Source of the DNA: an uncultured Candidatus Poseidoniales archaeon
GTDB taxonomy: Archaea > Thermoplasmatota > Poseidoniia > Poseidoniales > Thalassarchaeaceae
Length of the DNA stretch: 64,000 nt
Assembly: GCA_902601345.1 (NCBI GenBank)
Contig: CACKMK010000005.1
Location: forward strand, 20,925-84,924
Direction: 5' to 3'
A model generated the notes under the pieces. That model was given only the letters and a program-made list of their open reading frames with translations. It ran no database searches and had not been told where the DNA came from. Shown here in pieces: positions 34,493 to 45,700 of this stretch. Both the position numbers and the translations under genes were made by a program. Every line of letters starts with the position of its first letter. Positions within the stretch are counted from its first letter, which is position 1.

Positions 34493-35851
34493 ATGGACAA
34501 TGCGATAAAGACAGTTTACGAGACAGTGATAACGAGAGACCCAGACCAGCCTGAGTTCCATCAGGCAGTGGAAGAAGTCCTGGAAAGCCTTGGACCCGTG
34601 ATATCTGAGAACCCAGAATACATGGATGTCGTACATAGCATGGTAGAGGCCGAGCGAGTAATTCAGTTCAGAGTACCATGGTACGATGATGAGGGGTCCC
34701 TACAGGTGAACAGGGGCTACCGGGTCCAGTTCAACAGTGCAATAGGGCCCTACAAAGGCGGGCTTAGGTTTCACCCAAGCGTCAATCTATCCATATTGAA
34801 GTTCCTGGGATTTGAGCAGGTGTTCAAGAATAGCCTAACAGGGCTGCCATTGGGTGGTGGAAAAGGGGGTTCAGACTTCAATCCCAAAGGGAGATCAGAC
34901 TCCGAGGTCAAGAGATTCTGCCAGTCCTACATGAGTGAACTTTGGAGGCATATTGGTGCTGATCTCGATGTGCCTGCGGGAGATATCGGAGTTGGAGGCA
35001 GAGAGATAGGGTACATGTTCGGGATGTTCCGGAAATTAGCAAATGAGTTCACCGCCGGCGTGCTAACAGGAAAAGGACTCTCCTACGGTGGTTCGCTTAT
35101 CAGGCCAGAAGCAACTGGCTACGGTTTGGTATACTTTGCAAGAGAAATGCTGTCAACGAAGGGCAAGTCATTCGAAGGTGCCAGAGTAGCAATTAGCGGC
35201 TCCGGAAACGTAGCGCAGTTCGCCTGTGAGAAGGTCTTGGATCTCGGAGGCAAGCCTGTTACAATGTCGGATAGTGGCGGCTACATATACGATGAATCTG
35301 GAATAGATAGGGAAAAGCTTGCATGGATCAAGGATCTCAAGAATAACAAGAGAGGCAGGATCAAGGAGTACGCTGATCATTTCGATGGAGTTGAGTACAC
35401 CGAATCGAAGCCTGAGCCAAATCATAACGAACTGTGGGCGACTGAAGTCGATGTTGCCCTCCCTTGTGCTACTCAGAATGAGGTTAACGAGGCAGAAGCT
35501 AGGATGCTGGTTGAGGGTGGGGTGATTTCTGTAGCGGAGGGTGCGAACATGCCATGTACTCCCGAAGCAATCGAGGTATTCCACGAAAACGGGATTCTAT
35601 TCGGACCAGGTAAGGCCAGCAATGCGGGAGGGGTGGCAACCTCGGGTCTCGAGATGAGTCAGAACAGCCTAAGGATGAGTTGGAACAGGGAAGAAGTAGA
35701 CCAGAAGCTAGAGAGCATAATGGTCAACATTCACAAGAACGCCTTCGAGACAGCGGAGAAGTATGGCATGCCTGGAAACTATGTGGCCGGGGCAAACATC
35801 GCCGGATTCCTGAAAATCGCAGAGGCTACAATCGCTCAGGGAGTTCTTTGA
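34493..35851 (+). CDS. gdhA: Glutamate dehydrogenase, NADP-type hexameric
   Basis: The 452-aa enzyme interconverts 2-oxoglutarate plus ammonia and glutamate. Conserved blocks are GPYKGGLRFHPSVNLSILKF, PLGGGKGGSDFNPKGRSD (catalytic Lys region), VPAGDIGVGGREIGYM and GKGLSYGGSLIRPEATGYG, then a Rossmann domain (ISGSGNVAQFACEKVLDLG) and ISVAEGANMPC. Length and motifs fit the 450-aa bacterial/fungal GdhA class rather than the shorter archaeal GDH, which suggests an imported gene; cofactor preference for NADP(H) is inferred from that class. Its 3' end overlaps the convergent surface-protein gene by 16 bp. Confidence 0.93.
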   Translation: MDNAIKTVYETVITRDPDQPEFHQAVEEVLESLGPVISENPEYMDVVHSMVEAERVIQFRVPWYDDEGSLQVNRGYRVQFNSAIGPYKGGLRFHPSVNLSILKFLGFEQVFKNSLTGLPLGGGKGGSDFNPKGRSDSEVKRFCQSYMSELWRHIGADLDVPAGDIGVGGREIGYMFGMFRKLANEFTAGVLTGKGLSYGGSLIRPEATGYGLVYFAREMLSTKGKSFEGARVAISGSGNVAQFACEKVLDLGGKPVTMSDSGGYIYDESGIDREKLAWIKDLKNNKRGRIKEYADHFDGVEYTESKPEPNHNELWATEVDVALPCATQNEVNEAEARMLVEGGVISVAEGANMPCTPEAIEVFHENGILFGPGKASNAGGVATSGLEMSQNSLRMSWNREEVDQKLESIMVNIHKNAFETAEKYGMPGNYVAGANIAGFLKIAEATIAQGVL

Positions 35852-37557
35852 TAGTCTTCGTTTTCGACTTCCTCTTCGGTGTTTGTGTAGATCGATAGAA
35901 GGAAGTAACCCCCTATGCCTGCTGCCACGATCAATGCGATTAGAGCTGGCATCATGGTCGAAACCCCCTCCTCCTCAGCTTCAGTCCACTCTATGCTATT
36001 GCTGGAAAACTGGCCCCCTCCGAAAGAGAGCTCTTCCACAAGTTGAGTGGGAGTTAGAATCCTGCAACTAAGGGAGTCAGTGCCTTCGACCGTTACTCTC
36101 CAGCTGAATGGAATAATGACTTGTTCTCCCGGGCTAACGAGGGCATTGGGGAAGGATGGTGAAATCTGTGCCGTCGATCCAGTGCTGACATCCTCGCAGT
36201 TTATTGCCAGAGATGCGGCAGCCGAGCCGGTGTTTTCTATCACAGCAAGCATATTCGCGGAATTGCCGACCGAGATATTTTCAGTAGGGTTACCACTATC
36301 ATCAACCGCACCCAAAGAAACCCACCCAATACTTGGGGTTCCACTGTCTACAACAACTTGATTCTCCCATCCGAGAGGGAATTGCCCACCTCCGTAGTCC
36401 CCGATTCCTGACTCTTCAGGATTCCATGCAGTTCTGTAATCTGTAATTGTGACTATCGCTTGCTCGCTCCAAATCCTTTCAGACTCCCATGAATTGTCAT
36501 CTGACCATGAAATTTCTACGACCCTCTCCCTTCCCCCATCAATGAACGAAATCCCCATCTCGTTACTGAAGTTGGAATAGCTTGGGAACCTATGCATTCC
36601 TGTGATCTCGTAGGTAACGTACATGGCATCAAATGAAAGGCTCTGGCCAGTCAATCTCCTTTCCCACTTGTCTGTTAATCCACCAGAGCCGATGACATCA
36701 TCCCCCCACCCAATGGTTGAGAAACTTCTAGCTCTAACATCGTGGTCGTCGGTGCTGTTAGTGAACTCAGTGTTACCTCCCAAGATGATTGCAGAATCGT
36801 CTTCCTCCAGAATTATCGGACCAACCCTGTCAAGTGTGGTATCGTTTATCCTCAGTGTTCCCGAGGCACTAATCGTTCCACCGAAAATGGATGACCCGAT
36901 CGACTCCATGTGCCCATTAATCTCGATGGTAAAGCCAGTATCTCCATACACCATCATATTTCGATGCTGGAAATCTGCAGCACTGCGCCAAATCCTTTCC
37001 TGCCCAACCCTCTCGATGCTAATCTCACTCAGAGAAACTGGGTGACATAGGGGGCCAGTCAGACCCACCCAAACGTCAACAGGGCCACTACCTAATGGTA
37101 TGAAATCCTCATCTCCACTAAGCTCCTTAGTCTCGTTTCCAAAATGTGCCGTGGCTCCGTCTAGGGAAAATCCCTGTATTGGTCGGATGTACATCCTTAC
37201 ATTTTGCTCCGATGCAGTTGTCGCTCTGACTGCCGACATGTTCGCTTCGTCACAATAACCGAATCCTGCTAGTCCACCAGGAGGGCTTTCGGAAGCAATA
37301 TCCGAGTCTACTAGCCTCAGAGAAGAAGAGGAATCGACGAATATTTGCACATTACTACTAACACTCAAGTGTGAGCCTACCAAGCTCAGGGACCCCCCAT
37401 TCAACACCCTCACATTTTGCGAGAGGGACATATCGTCCGACCAGGTCATATCTGATTCTATGACTATGTCGTCTCCTTCTGCTGACGCATTTATCGAAAA
37501 TACTGAAACCGAGAGTAACAGAACTACGGCCAAAAGTTTGGCTTCCATCTTCTTCAT
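35836..37557 (-). CDS. Secreted, C-terminally anchored surface protein
   Basis: I start at ATG 37557 (MKKMEAKLLAVVLLLSVSVF), which gives a clean signal peptide ending near NASAEG; the 45-residue extension in the ORF track overlaps the divergent gene's promoter region. The 573-aa product begins with a beta-rich segment of short strands (VRVLNGGSLSLVGSHLSVSS) like a parallel beta-helix capping motif, continues with beta domains, and near the end has a CARDB-like stretch (SVGNSANMLAVIENTGSAAA). A single membrane helix (MMPALIALIVAAGIGGYFLL) and a short acidic tail (TEEEVENEDYQRTP) close it. No enzymatic motif is visible. The layout matches the other surface proteins in the window. Confidence 0.72.
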   Translation of the reverse strand: MKKMEAKLLAVVLLLSVSVFSINASAEGDDIVIESDMTWSDDMSLSQNVRVLNGGSLSLVGSHLSVSSNVQIFVDSSSSLRLVDSDIASESPPGGLAGFGYCDEANMSAVRATTASEQNVRMYIRPIQGFSLDGATAHFGNETKELSGDEDFIPLGSGPVDVWVGLTGPLCHPVSLSEISIERVGQERIWRSAADFQHRNMMVYGDTGFTIEINGHMESIGSSIFGGTISASGTLRINDTTLDRVGPIILEEDDSAIILGGNTEFTNSTDDHDVRARSFSTIGWGDDVIGSGGLTDKWERRLTGQSLSFDAMYVTYEITGMHRFPSYSNFSNEMGISFIDGGRERVVEISWSDDNSWESERIWSEQAIVTITDYRTAWNPEESGIGDYGGGQFPLGWENQVVVDSGTPSIGWVSLGAVDDSGNPTENISVGNSANMLAVIENTGSAAASLAINCEDVSTGSTAQISPSFPNALVSPGEQVIIPFSWRVTVEGTDSLSCRILTPTQLVEELSFGGGQFSSNSIEWTEAEEEGVSTMMPALIALIVAAGIGGYFLLSIYTNTEEEVENEDYQRTP

Positions 37558-37676
37558 TATAGTCCCGTTCAGAATAAGGAACATGAACATCACCCCTAAT
37601 GGTTTGAACAATCCATTGTTTGAAAAGCGCCGAAGTAAGTGCGAAGGTTCATTCTCCTGATTTACCTGCCACCCAC

Positions 37677-38360
37677 ATGTCCTCCGACTCATTGCCTTGG
37701 GATGATCCCTTAATCGCCCCTCTTCTTGTCCTGTGGCTATACCTCCCTGGATATCTCTCTAACACCGCTGCAATGCTTGGGGGAAAATGGATTCCAGATA
37801 TGACTGGATTTCCAGTTTACAGGATAGATGGGGGTAGAGTTCTCTCAGACGGAAATAGGATGCTAGGCGATGGGAAAACCTGGAATGGACTACTGGGGGG
37901 GACTATTGGAGGGGGCATCATTGGAGTCCTAATTCACTCATTTGCCAAAGACAACCTTGTGACATCTGCTCCGTTCCTGGACCCTATTTCTTCTTACGGA
38001 ACCAGCTCTGCAGAGATTTCAGATGCATGGTTCTACATGGGAGGAGGGCCATTGACCGCCTTCGTAATGGGCTGTGTTCTAGGGCTAGGATGTATGGTCG
38101 GCGACTCAGTAGGATCATTTGTCAAGAGAAGAAGGGGCCAAAAGAGAGAGGGAGATGTCAGCTCCGAAGCACCGCTTCTAGACACCCTTCCATTCGCAGC
38201 CTCTGCATTTATATTCGGACAACTATTCCTTTCTCCCTCATTGATTGGAAGCTCCGAACTTCTGATGGGCATGGTGATACTACTGGTTTTCACTCCAATC
38301 ATACACAGATCCTTCAATATCTTAGGACACAGGCTTGGACTTAAGTCAGTACCTTACTAG
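37677..38360 (+). CDS. carS: CDP-archaeol synthase
   Basis: CarS (DUF46) makes CDP-archaeol from CTP and unsaturated archaetidic acid, giving the activated intermediate for ether-lipid headgroup attachment. Seen here: an N-terminal membrane segment with WLYLPGYLSNTAAMLGG, the signature RMLGDGKTWNGLLGG, a central hydrophobic segment, GCMVGDSVGSFVKRRRGQKR (the GDxxxSFxKRRxG motif) and SEAPLLDTLPFAA. The C-terminus is another membrane segment. I chose ATG 37677 over 37620 because MSSDSLPWDDPLIAPLLVLW places the first helix normally. The gene marks the genome as archaeal. It ends 49 bp before purD. Confidence 0.92.
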   Translation: MSSDSLPWDDPLIAPLLVLWLYLPGYLSNTAAMLGGKWIPDMTGFPVYRIDGGRVLSDGNRMLGDGKTWNGLLGGTIGGGIIGVLIHSFAKDNLVTSAPFLDPISSYGTSSAEISDAWFYMGGGPLTAFVMGCVLGLGCMVGDSVGSFVKRRRGQKREGDVSSEAPLLDTLPFAASAFIFGQLFLSPSLIGSSELLMGMVILLVFTPIIHRSFNILGHRLGLKSVPY

Positions 38361-38409
38361 CCAAACCTCGTAGTGCAATCCATTATGACTGGAATGGCCA
38401 GCGCGATGC

Positions 38410-39678
38410 ATGGCTGGCATCGAAGTGCTCGTAGTCGGTAGTGGGGGGAGAGAGCACGCGCTTGCTCTGGGCCTTTCAAAGAGCGACTCCGTTTCCAAGG
38501 TGCACTGTACACCAGGAAACGCCGGCACTTCCATGGTGGCAGTGAACCATCAAGTCCCCGATACCGATATCGAAGGGATAGTAGATCTAGCGATCCAACT
38601 CTCGGTCTCTCTGGTTGTTGTAGGTCCAGAAGCTCCACTGGTGCATGGCCTTTCTGATAGACTCAGAGCAAATTCTATTCCTAGTTTCGGACCACATTCG
38701 GAAGGTGCTCTTCTCGAAGGATCGAAAATCCATGCAAAGATGCTAATGCAGTCATTGGGAGTCCCGACAGGATCATTTCAAAGGGTTGAGAAGGCGGATG
38801 AAATAGAGGGCTCATTGGATTCTTTCGAACCTCCTTGGGTAATCAAGAGAGACGTTCTAGCGGGTGGGAAGGGGGTTACCGTAACCACATCTAGAGAAGA
38901 AGCCAGTGAGGCTCTAAAGTATGGAATAGAAGAAGACGGCTATGTGCTTATTGAAGAGCATCTCTCAGGGGAGGAGGCATCGATTCTAGTAATTATGGAC
39001 GAGTCTGGATATGTCATGTTGCCACCTAGTCAAGACCACAAGAGAGTGGGGAATAACGATACTGGGCCAAATACTGGTGGAATGGGAGCATATGCGCCCG
39101 CCCCCATTGTCACACCCTCTGTGCTTGCAAGGGCGAGGGAGGAGATTATCGAACCAATGCACCATTATCTAAGAAACTCGAATACTCCCTATCGGGGATG
39201 CCTCTATGTTGGGCTAATGATTGACTCGCAGGGCTCTCCAAGCGTCGTAGAGTTCAACGTCAGACTAGGGGATCCAGAAGCTCAGGTCACTATTCCTCTA
39301 GTTCAGTCGGATCTAGGAGAATTGCTTCTAGCAGCAGCAGAGGGCAGTGTCTCGGAAACTCAGGTAGAATTCAAGAATCTCCATGCTTCTACAGTCGTCC
39401 TTGCTTCAGAGGGATATCCTGGGTCTGTTGTCACTGGAAGGGAAATATGCGGTTGGAAAGCTGAAATTGATGAGGGCCTAGTTAGGGGTTTTGTCCATCT
39501 TGCAGGAGCATCCATGGATGAGGGAGGCAAGCTAATTTCCAATGGAGGAAGAGTTCTTTCCGCGACTGGTTTAGCTCCATCTCTTAGCGAGTCACTAGAG
39601 GCGTCCTACCAGATAATTGGGAGCATCACTCTTGATGGCTCCCACTACCGCGAAGATATCGGTTTCAGGGCACTTTAG
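38410..39678 (+). CDS. purD: Phosphoribosylamine-glycine ligase (GAR synthetase)
   Basis: The 422-aa ATP-grasp enzyme joins phosphoribosylamine and glycine in purine synthesis. Clear motifs are VVGSGGREHALALGLSKS, VVGPEAPLVHGLSDRLR, GSKIHAKMLMQSLGVPTG, IKRDVLAGGKGVTVTTS (ATP-grasp Lys loop), PPSQDHKRVGNNDTGPNTGG and VEFNVRLGDPEAQV (metal ligands). Length is typical of monofunctional PurD; no PurM or PurN fusion is present. Confidence 0.95.
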   Translation: MAGIEVLVVGSGGREHALALGLSKSDSVSKVHCTPGNAGTSMVAVNHQVPDTDIEGIVDLAIQLSVSLVVVGPEAPLVHGLSDRLRANSIPSFGPHSEGALLEGSKIHAKMLMQSLGVPTGSFQRVEKADEIEGSLDSFEPPWVIKRDVLAGGKGVTVTTSREEASEALKYGIEEDGYVLIEEHLSGEEASILVIMDESGYVMLPPSQDHKRVGNNDTGPNTGGMGAYAPAPIVTPSVLARAREEIIEPMHHYLRNSNTPYRGCLYVGLMIDSQGSPSVVEFNVRLGDPEAQVTIPLVQSDLGELLLAAAEGSVSETQVEFKNLHASTVVLASEGYPGSVVTGREICGWKAEIDEGLVRGFVHLAGASMDEGGKLISNGGRVLSATGLAPSLSESLEASYQIIGSITLDGSHYREDIGFRAL

Positions 39679-39717
39679 GGTTAGTCATACTCATTCTTCT
39701 AGAGGTCCCAATCTCCT

Positions 39718-39747
39718 ACCGTTCTACGAACGGTTAAAACAACCGTT
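39718..39747. promoter_or_regulatory. Overlapping inverted repeats before aglB
   Basis: ACCGTTC-TAC-GAACGGT overlaps AACGGTT-AAAAC-AACCGTT, giving three ACCGTT half-sites (forward, reverse, forward) in 30 bp. The cluster lies 47 bp before the ATG at 39795 in the purD-aglB gap. It may be an operator for the giant aglB; a purD terminator hairpin is less likely because no T run follows. Confidence 0.45.
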
Positions 39748-39794
39748 TAGGTCGGCGCGATGCTTAATCATTGGCAGATAGGTCCGTGGATAGT

Positions 39795-42700
39795 ATGGAA
39801 TCGAAGAAAGATGACTCTAAGGTTGCCCAATTTGGCAACCTGATCTCCCCTGTAGCAATCGCATCATCTTTGTTATTCTTGTTCCTGGCCACAACGTCAC
39901 TCGATGGCAGGGATTTGGGTAATGAACTAAATTCTGCTACACTCGTTGCACTATCTGTTTTGGTGCCGGCATGCATCGGCAGATCTTCTGGATTGATTCC
40001 TCTGGAGAATAGCGCTTCACGGATCGGCTCCCTTACAGTTGCTCTTCTTGTAGTCGGGACGGCGGCAAATTATCTCAACCCTGACTCTTTCAATCACATG
40101 TTCGTTACTACCTTTTTCTTCGTAGGCTTGGTTACGGCTCTATTGAATGAAACCGATAGGACAGAGGAATCCTCGCTATTCATCAGTATGATCCTAGGGA
40201 TGAGGTTAGCCGCGGTTTACGCATCCGGTCTTGCAATCGCACAAAATGACTCAGAGGCAGTAGTGGATTGGGTCCGAGAGTCAATAGGTAGTGCATTCTT
40301 CTCATTCTGGCTGGCCTCAATTTCTCTCGGCTTCTTAGTAATGGTTCTAAACAGGGGGACTGTCGAGAAAAAGGGCTCAGGAAGCTTTTTCCGAATGCTC
40401 CCCACAATCAGAGAAAGTCCAGATGCTGCTGCGTACTCTACATTGATATTCGCCTCTTTCATGATTCCTCTCGTTTGGTTAGGACAATTAGACAGTCTGG
40501 CTGAGTTCTCCGAGGGAAGCCATCTCGGAGTGGCATGGGCTTCATTCACTGCATTAGTAATATTCACTCATGCCTTCTTCAGGTCTGAGGGATGGCATGT
40601 TTTGGCCTCTCTTCTGACTGTCAACTGGATTCTTTACTCCATCGGTCACCTTCATGAGATCGGAAACGAACTTCCTTCCCTATTCTCGCAAGGTGGATTC
40701 ATCGAGTCCTTCACATGGTTCTTTTTGGGTTTCTGGTTGAACTTCTTTGCATTCTTCTTTTCATCAAGAGGGGTATTCGGTGACGTTGCCCCACGGAGGG
40801 ACAAAAGTTCTTTCAGAGTCTGGTGGAATGAGAACTCATACTTCCTGATGGTATCTCTGGCATTTATCACTGCCCTAGTTGTCAGAGTCGCGTGGAATAT
40901 AATTCCCGCCATGAACGCCAGTGGGACTGGACTTTGGGATATGTCTGGAGGTTCTGATCCATGGTACATGAAGCGGGTAGTAGACTACGTAATCGCTGAG
41001 AGGAGCCACCTGATATACGATCACGACAGAGCTTATCCAACCGGCGGGATTAATCCGAGACCACCCCTATTCTCCTGGTCCTTAGCGCTCGGTGGCATCG
41101 CCCTATCTTGGTTACTCGAAATGCCTTCAGAACAGGCAGTATGGTGGGCTATGTCTTCACTCCCAGCAATATATGGGGCACTTATTGTCGTCCCAGTGGC
41201 TGGAATCGCCTCGCGTGCACACAGTAGAAGTGCGGGAATAATTTCAGCTTGGCTCATCGCACTAATGCCAGGACATCTGAGCAGATCCACGTTCGCTTAT
41301 GCCGACCACGACTCATTTGCCATGCTTTTCCTGGCAATCGCTCTTTACTTCTGGATTAGAGGGCTCGAGCAGATTCAATACAAGAAGGTGTTCAAGTCTA
41401 CAAGCGCAAATCCTCTGTATATTATCGCTGGAATAAGAGAAACCTGGAAGAGTAATCCAGTGCTAATGGCAAATGCAACAATGTCAGGAATCGCATTCTC
41501 AATCATGGCACTCGGCTGGAAGGGTTTCGTATACGGCCCGGGGATTCTTTTCCTAGCATATTCATTCCAGGTAGTGATAAACATCTTCAAGGGAAGGGAC
41601 AGCCTACAATTTACCTCTGCATCTCTTCAGATGATGTTTACTTCGATGATAATCCCTGCACCATTCTACGCTTGGCCTGGAATGAATCTACTCTTCGCTC
41701 CCAGCGGTATGCAACCCATGTTCTACATAATCGGCTTCACTTTCGCTATGGGTTGGATTTCCAGCTCATTCAGGGACAAGCCATGGCTTCTGATAGTAAT
41801 GGGCGGTAGTGTACTATTCGGCTCGATTCTTTCAATTCTCTTCATACTTCAGGAAGCTCAGTTGTACAGCGGCTGGGACATCCTTTTCACCGGGGGATTC
41901 TACTTCTCTAAGAATAAAATCTTCCTAACAATCGGAGAGGCTCAGGCTCCAGAACGCGGAAGACTATTCGCTTCTTATGGGCCTATAGTAGCAGTTATCG
42001 CAATAGGATGCGCAGTAATACTGCTATGGAGGGGCAGCAGGAAGAACCAATCAGAACTTACTCTACTAGGGCTATGGACCCTTATCGCATCTTACATGTC
42101 ATGGTCTGCCGGTCGATTCATCATCAACGCTACACCTGCCATGGCAGTAGTAGGGGGAATCGGAATCTCAATGCTGTGGAGTGCAGCAAACCTGCCAACA
42201 TTTTCCAAGGTTTGGAGGAACTCGGGAATAGGCACTCCCAGGACTCGTTTCAAGTCTCTGTGGCCTGCAACTAAGGCTCGTCCAGGCATACCCGCTATGA
42301 TCATGGTGATCCTTCTTATCTCGTCACAGCACGCTACTTACGGCATCGACTCTGGTATACCAGGAAATGACAGGTCGGCAAATGAGGTCGATCAGAGCAT
42401 CTACGACTTGGCACCTGATATCCTGAGGCAGGATCTTCTAGGCTTGTTCTCAGTAATGAACAGCGAACAGTACGACCCCAGCGAATCAGGGCTTTGGTAT
42501 CTGGGGACCTTCGGACCGAGCTTCGGAGGACAAGGATGGAATGAGGCATATGATTGGCTTTCTGAGCAGGACAGCGACGTTCCATTCAGCGAAAGACCAG
42601 CCTTCGTATCTTGGTGGGACTACGGTTTCCAGGCTCTTGCTTCCGGAGATCACCCTACCGTGGCAGACAACTTCCAGTCAGGAATCCCCAACAGCGGGGC

Positions 42701-45700
42701 AATGCTCCTATCTTCAGGACAGGAAGACACTCTATCTTTGTTCATCTCAACACTTGCCTTCGGTGACAGGAAGTTGAATGATATGGATCTTGGAGCAGAC
42801 TTCCTAGCTGCATTGGAACCAGAATTGTCCGGAGAACAGATCCAGGAGTTCCAAAATATACTATCGAACGAGGACCTCGAGTTCCTGAAAACACGATCGA
42901 TGGCAGTAGTTGCAGAGTACGGCGAAGTACAGATGCTCAAGGGCAATCCGTTGGATGATGATGGGATGCCCTTGTCCGATGCAGGTCACCTGTTCATCAT
43001 CATAAAGGAAGGCGAGCAATTCGAAGAACCCACGGCCAATGAATCAGAGGCTAGGACCCTTTTCAACAATGCACGTGGATCGGGATTGAATTCAGAGTAC
43101 GAAATTCTTGATTTCGAAGACGCCAATCACTACAACGTTGGCGGCTATCTTTACACCCGAGACATAATTGATGACTACTACGACGTATCTACTGCAATTC
43201 ACCGCACTAATGCGAAGTTCGGCATGGCAAGAGCGTTCCTTACAGCAGCTTTGGACCTGGAACAACTCGTAAGCGTCTATCACAAGATTTCCTCCATAGA
43301 CAACTACGAGGTGTCCGACTTCGAGGAATCTCATGGAAGCACAACAGAAAGGAATCATGAAATCAGATACTTCGCAGTAGACAACCGCCTATACCCATTG
43401 GGCGGAAAGGCATATCAAGATTTCCAGTCTTACCACAGGGGGGCATATTCAGGAATTTTCCACGCACCTACGGGGCTATCTGGCTTAGATATGGATACGT
43501 ACATCACAACTACCTACGAGACCAACCAGGGGCCAAAGACCCTCCAGGAATTCTTGGACCAGCAGATGTCGGACCTCAGGGCACAGGCATCAGGTGCATC
43601 CACCGGGGAGGACATGATCCAACTAACCGACAGAAGCTATCAGCATCAGGCTGGATTCTTTGATACAATGATTGCAAGGACCTACGTGGGCTATGGTACG
43701 TCCACCCTTGGATTGCCCTCGATCAGTGGACAGTTAGGAGATGCTGACACCCCATCAACTTGGATCCTCCCCAACTCACTCACAGGGACTCCCGGGAGTT
43801 ACCTACAGGGCTCTATGGCACTCCCAGGAGCAATGATGAATCACTTCGTTCTATCCAATTGGTATGATCCGACTAATGGTTCACATTGCCAGGAAATCCA
43901 GATTTCCGGAACAGCTTCCACGGTAGCAGGCTCAACCAAGCTGACAGACGTCACCCTCTCAACAGACGCTACACTCTCAACCGGTTGGTCCGCAATTCAG
44001 TCAGGCGGTCCCTGGGAAGTAACACAGATCGAAGATGGAGTTATTCCCACTGGATCCTCGATTCCCACCTACAGCAGCGCCATCTCATTCGAGTCCAAGA
44101 CCTTAGACATCAGCAACAGTGCCACCAACACAAGTAATGGGACAGATTTCATTCTAACCGGGAAGGTTGACAAGTACTGCGGCTCAATCTACGACTCCAA
44201 TAGAAATGTGAAGATTCTGAAGTACTACAGCGGTGCCACTCTGGAGGGAACAGTGTCTCTAGACGGGATTGGCCCAGTCCCTAATGCCAGGATACTGATT
44301 GAGAGAGACGCATTCAGTGGGGAGGAGATGGAAGTCGACGGTCATGTCGTTGACAGAGATTCGAGAACATACTGGATCCCCATCGGTAGCACTCAGGCGA
44401 ACGAAGATGGACTCTTCACCTTCAAGGTACCAGCAGGAAAGATCCGAGTATCTGCCTTCTCGGGAGAACCAGATTTAGAATCAGCCAGAACATCACTGAT
44501 GACGGGATCAGGGTCTTCCATGCAAGAACTATTCGTAGAAAGCTCCCAGAATAGGAATGTGAATGCGATAACGGGAATTCTCGGGAACGTTTACGGCTCC
44601 ACATGGCTATCCGAAACAATCGTCAACATATCCGGAACAGATGGACACAGTAACGGCCAAGAGATAATTCAGGCTCCTATCTCGGTGTCCCCATCTTCCG
44701 CTGCAGGAATCCTGGAATGGTCTGGGGAACTGGAATTCGACGGGGAACCCGTACTTTCAGCTCAAGTTATCCTCACTCCATCCTCAGAAGAGGTTTCCAT
44801 TCAACCTTATGTTGCCATGACCTCCAACGGAACTATGGAAGGCGAAGACCTGAAGTTCACTGGAACCGGAGAAGCGACATTCATGGGCGAAGGATCCGTA
44901 GAGAGCATGGGTTCTGTTTCAGTTCGGGAATTCACCGGTTCTCACACCCAGATGATCTACGACAACCACAGTATCACGGGACAGGGGCAGTTCTCCGGTA
45001 TGGGTACCTTCGATGGCTCAATCACAGGCGACTTCCCCGGTTGTTCAGGAGATTCCGTCCCGGATGGCTCGGAAGCATGCTTAGTTAGCGAGAACACCTA
45101 CATACTGAACGGAACAATAAACGGCTCTGGAAAGTTCACTTCATTCGGGATTAGCGAATTCACAAGAGATCTGTTCCAGGCCACATTCATAGGATCCGGC
45201 ACATTCATCACAGACTCAAACCAGGATCTACCCTCGTACGGGACCATAAACGGGACGGGCACCTTCTCGGGACACGCTATGTTCAGCGGACCTATGGTCA
45301 GTCCTGGATCGTTCCACATTGTAGACGCTCTACCTGGAGAATACGCGTTATCCGTAGACTTCGGGGACGGGGACGCGGTGGAGTTAACAGCACCATTCAG
45401 AATTCCACTATCCTCAACAGATATCCAGTCCCCAGTTTCGATTTACGGAGGCGCAATAAAGGGCCAGGTATCCCTTTATTCTGGTAAATCAGTTTCCGAG
45501 GAAAAAGTATCCATATTCTCAATAAACGGATCGAGCGAAGACTCTGTATTACAGTGCCAAGGAGTAATTACGCATCCATGCTACGTATCTACAGATGAAA
45601 CTGGCTCTTTCGAAGTAGGCCCGATTGTGCCAGGAACCTACATTGCCGAAATAGACCTTGACGAGGACGGATTCCCAGAATTGTCACAGATTTTCACCTT

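Noticed and set aside
37558-37692. 45-residue N-terminal extension of the 618-aa ORF
   Set aside because: It overlaps the divergent carS upstream region and precedes a perfect signal peptide that starts at ATG 37557.
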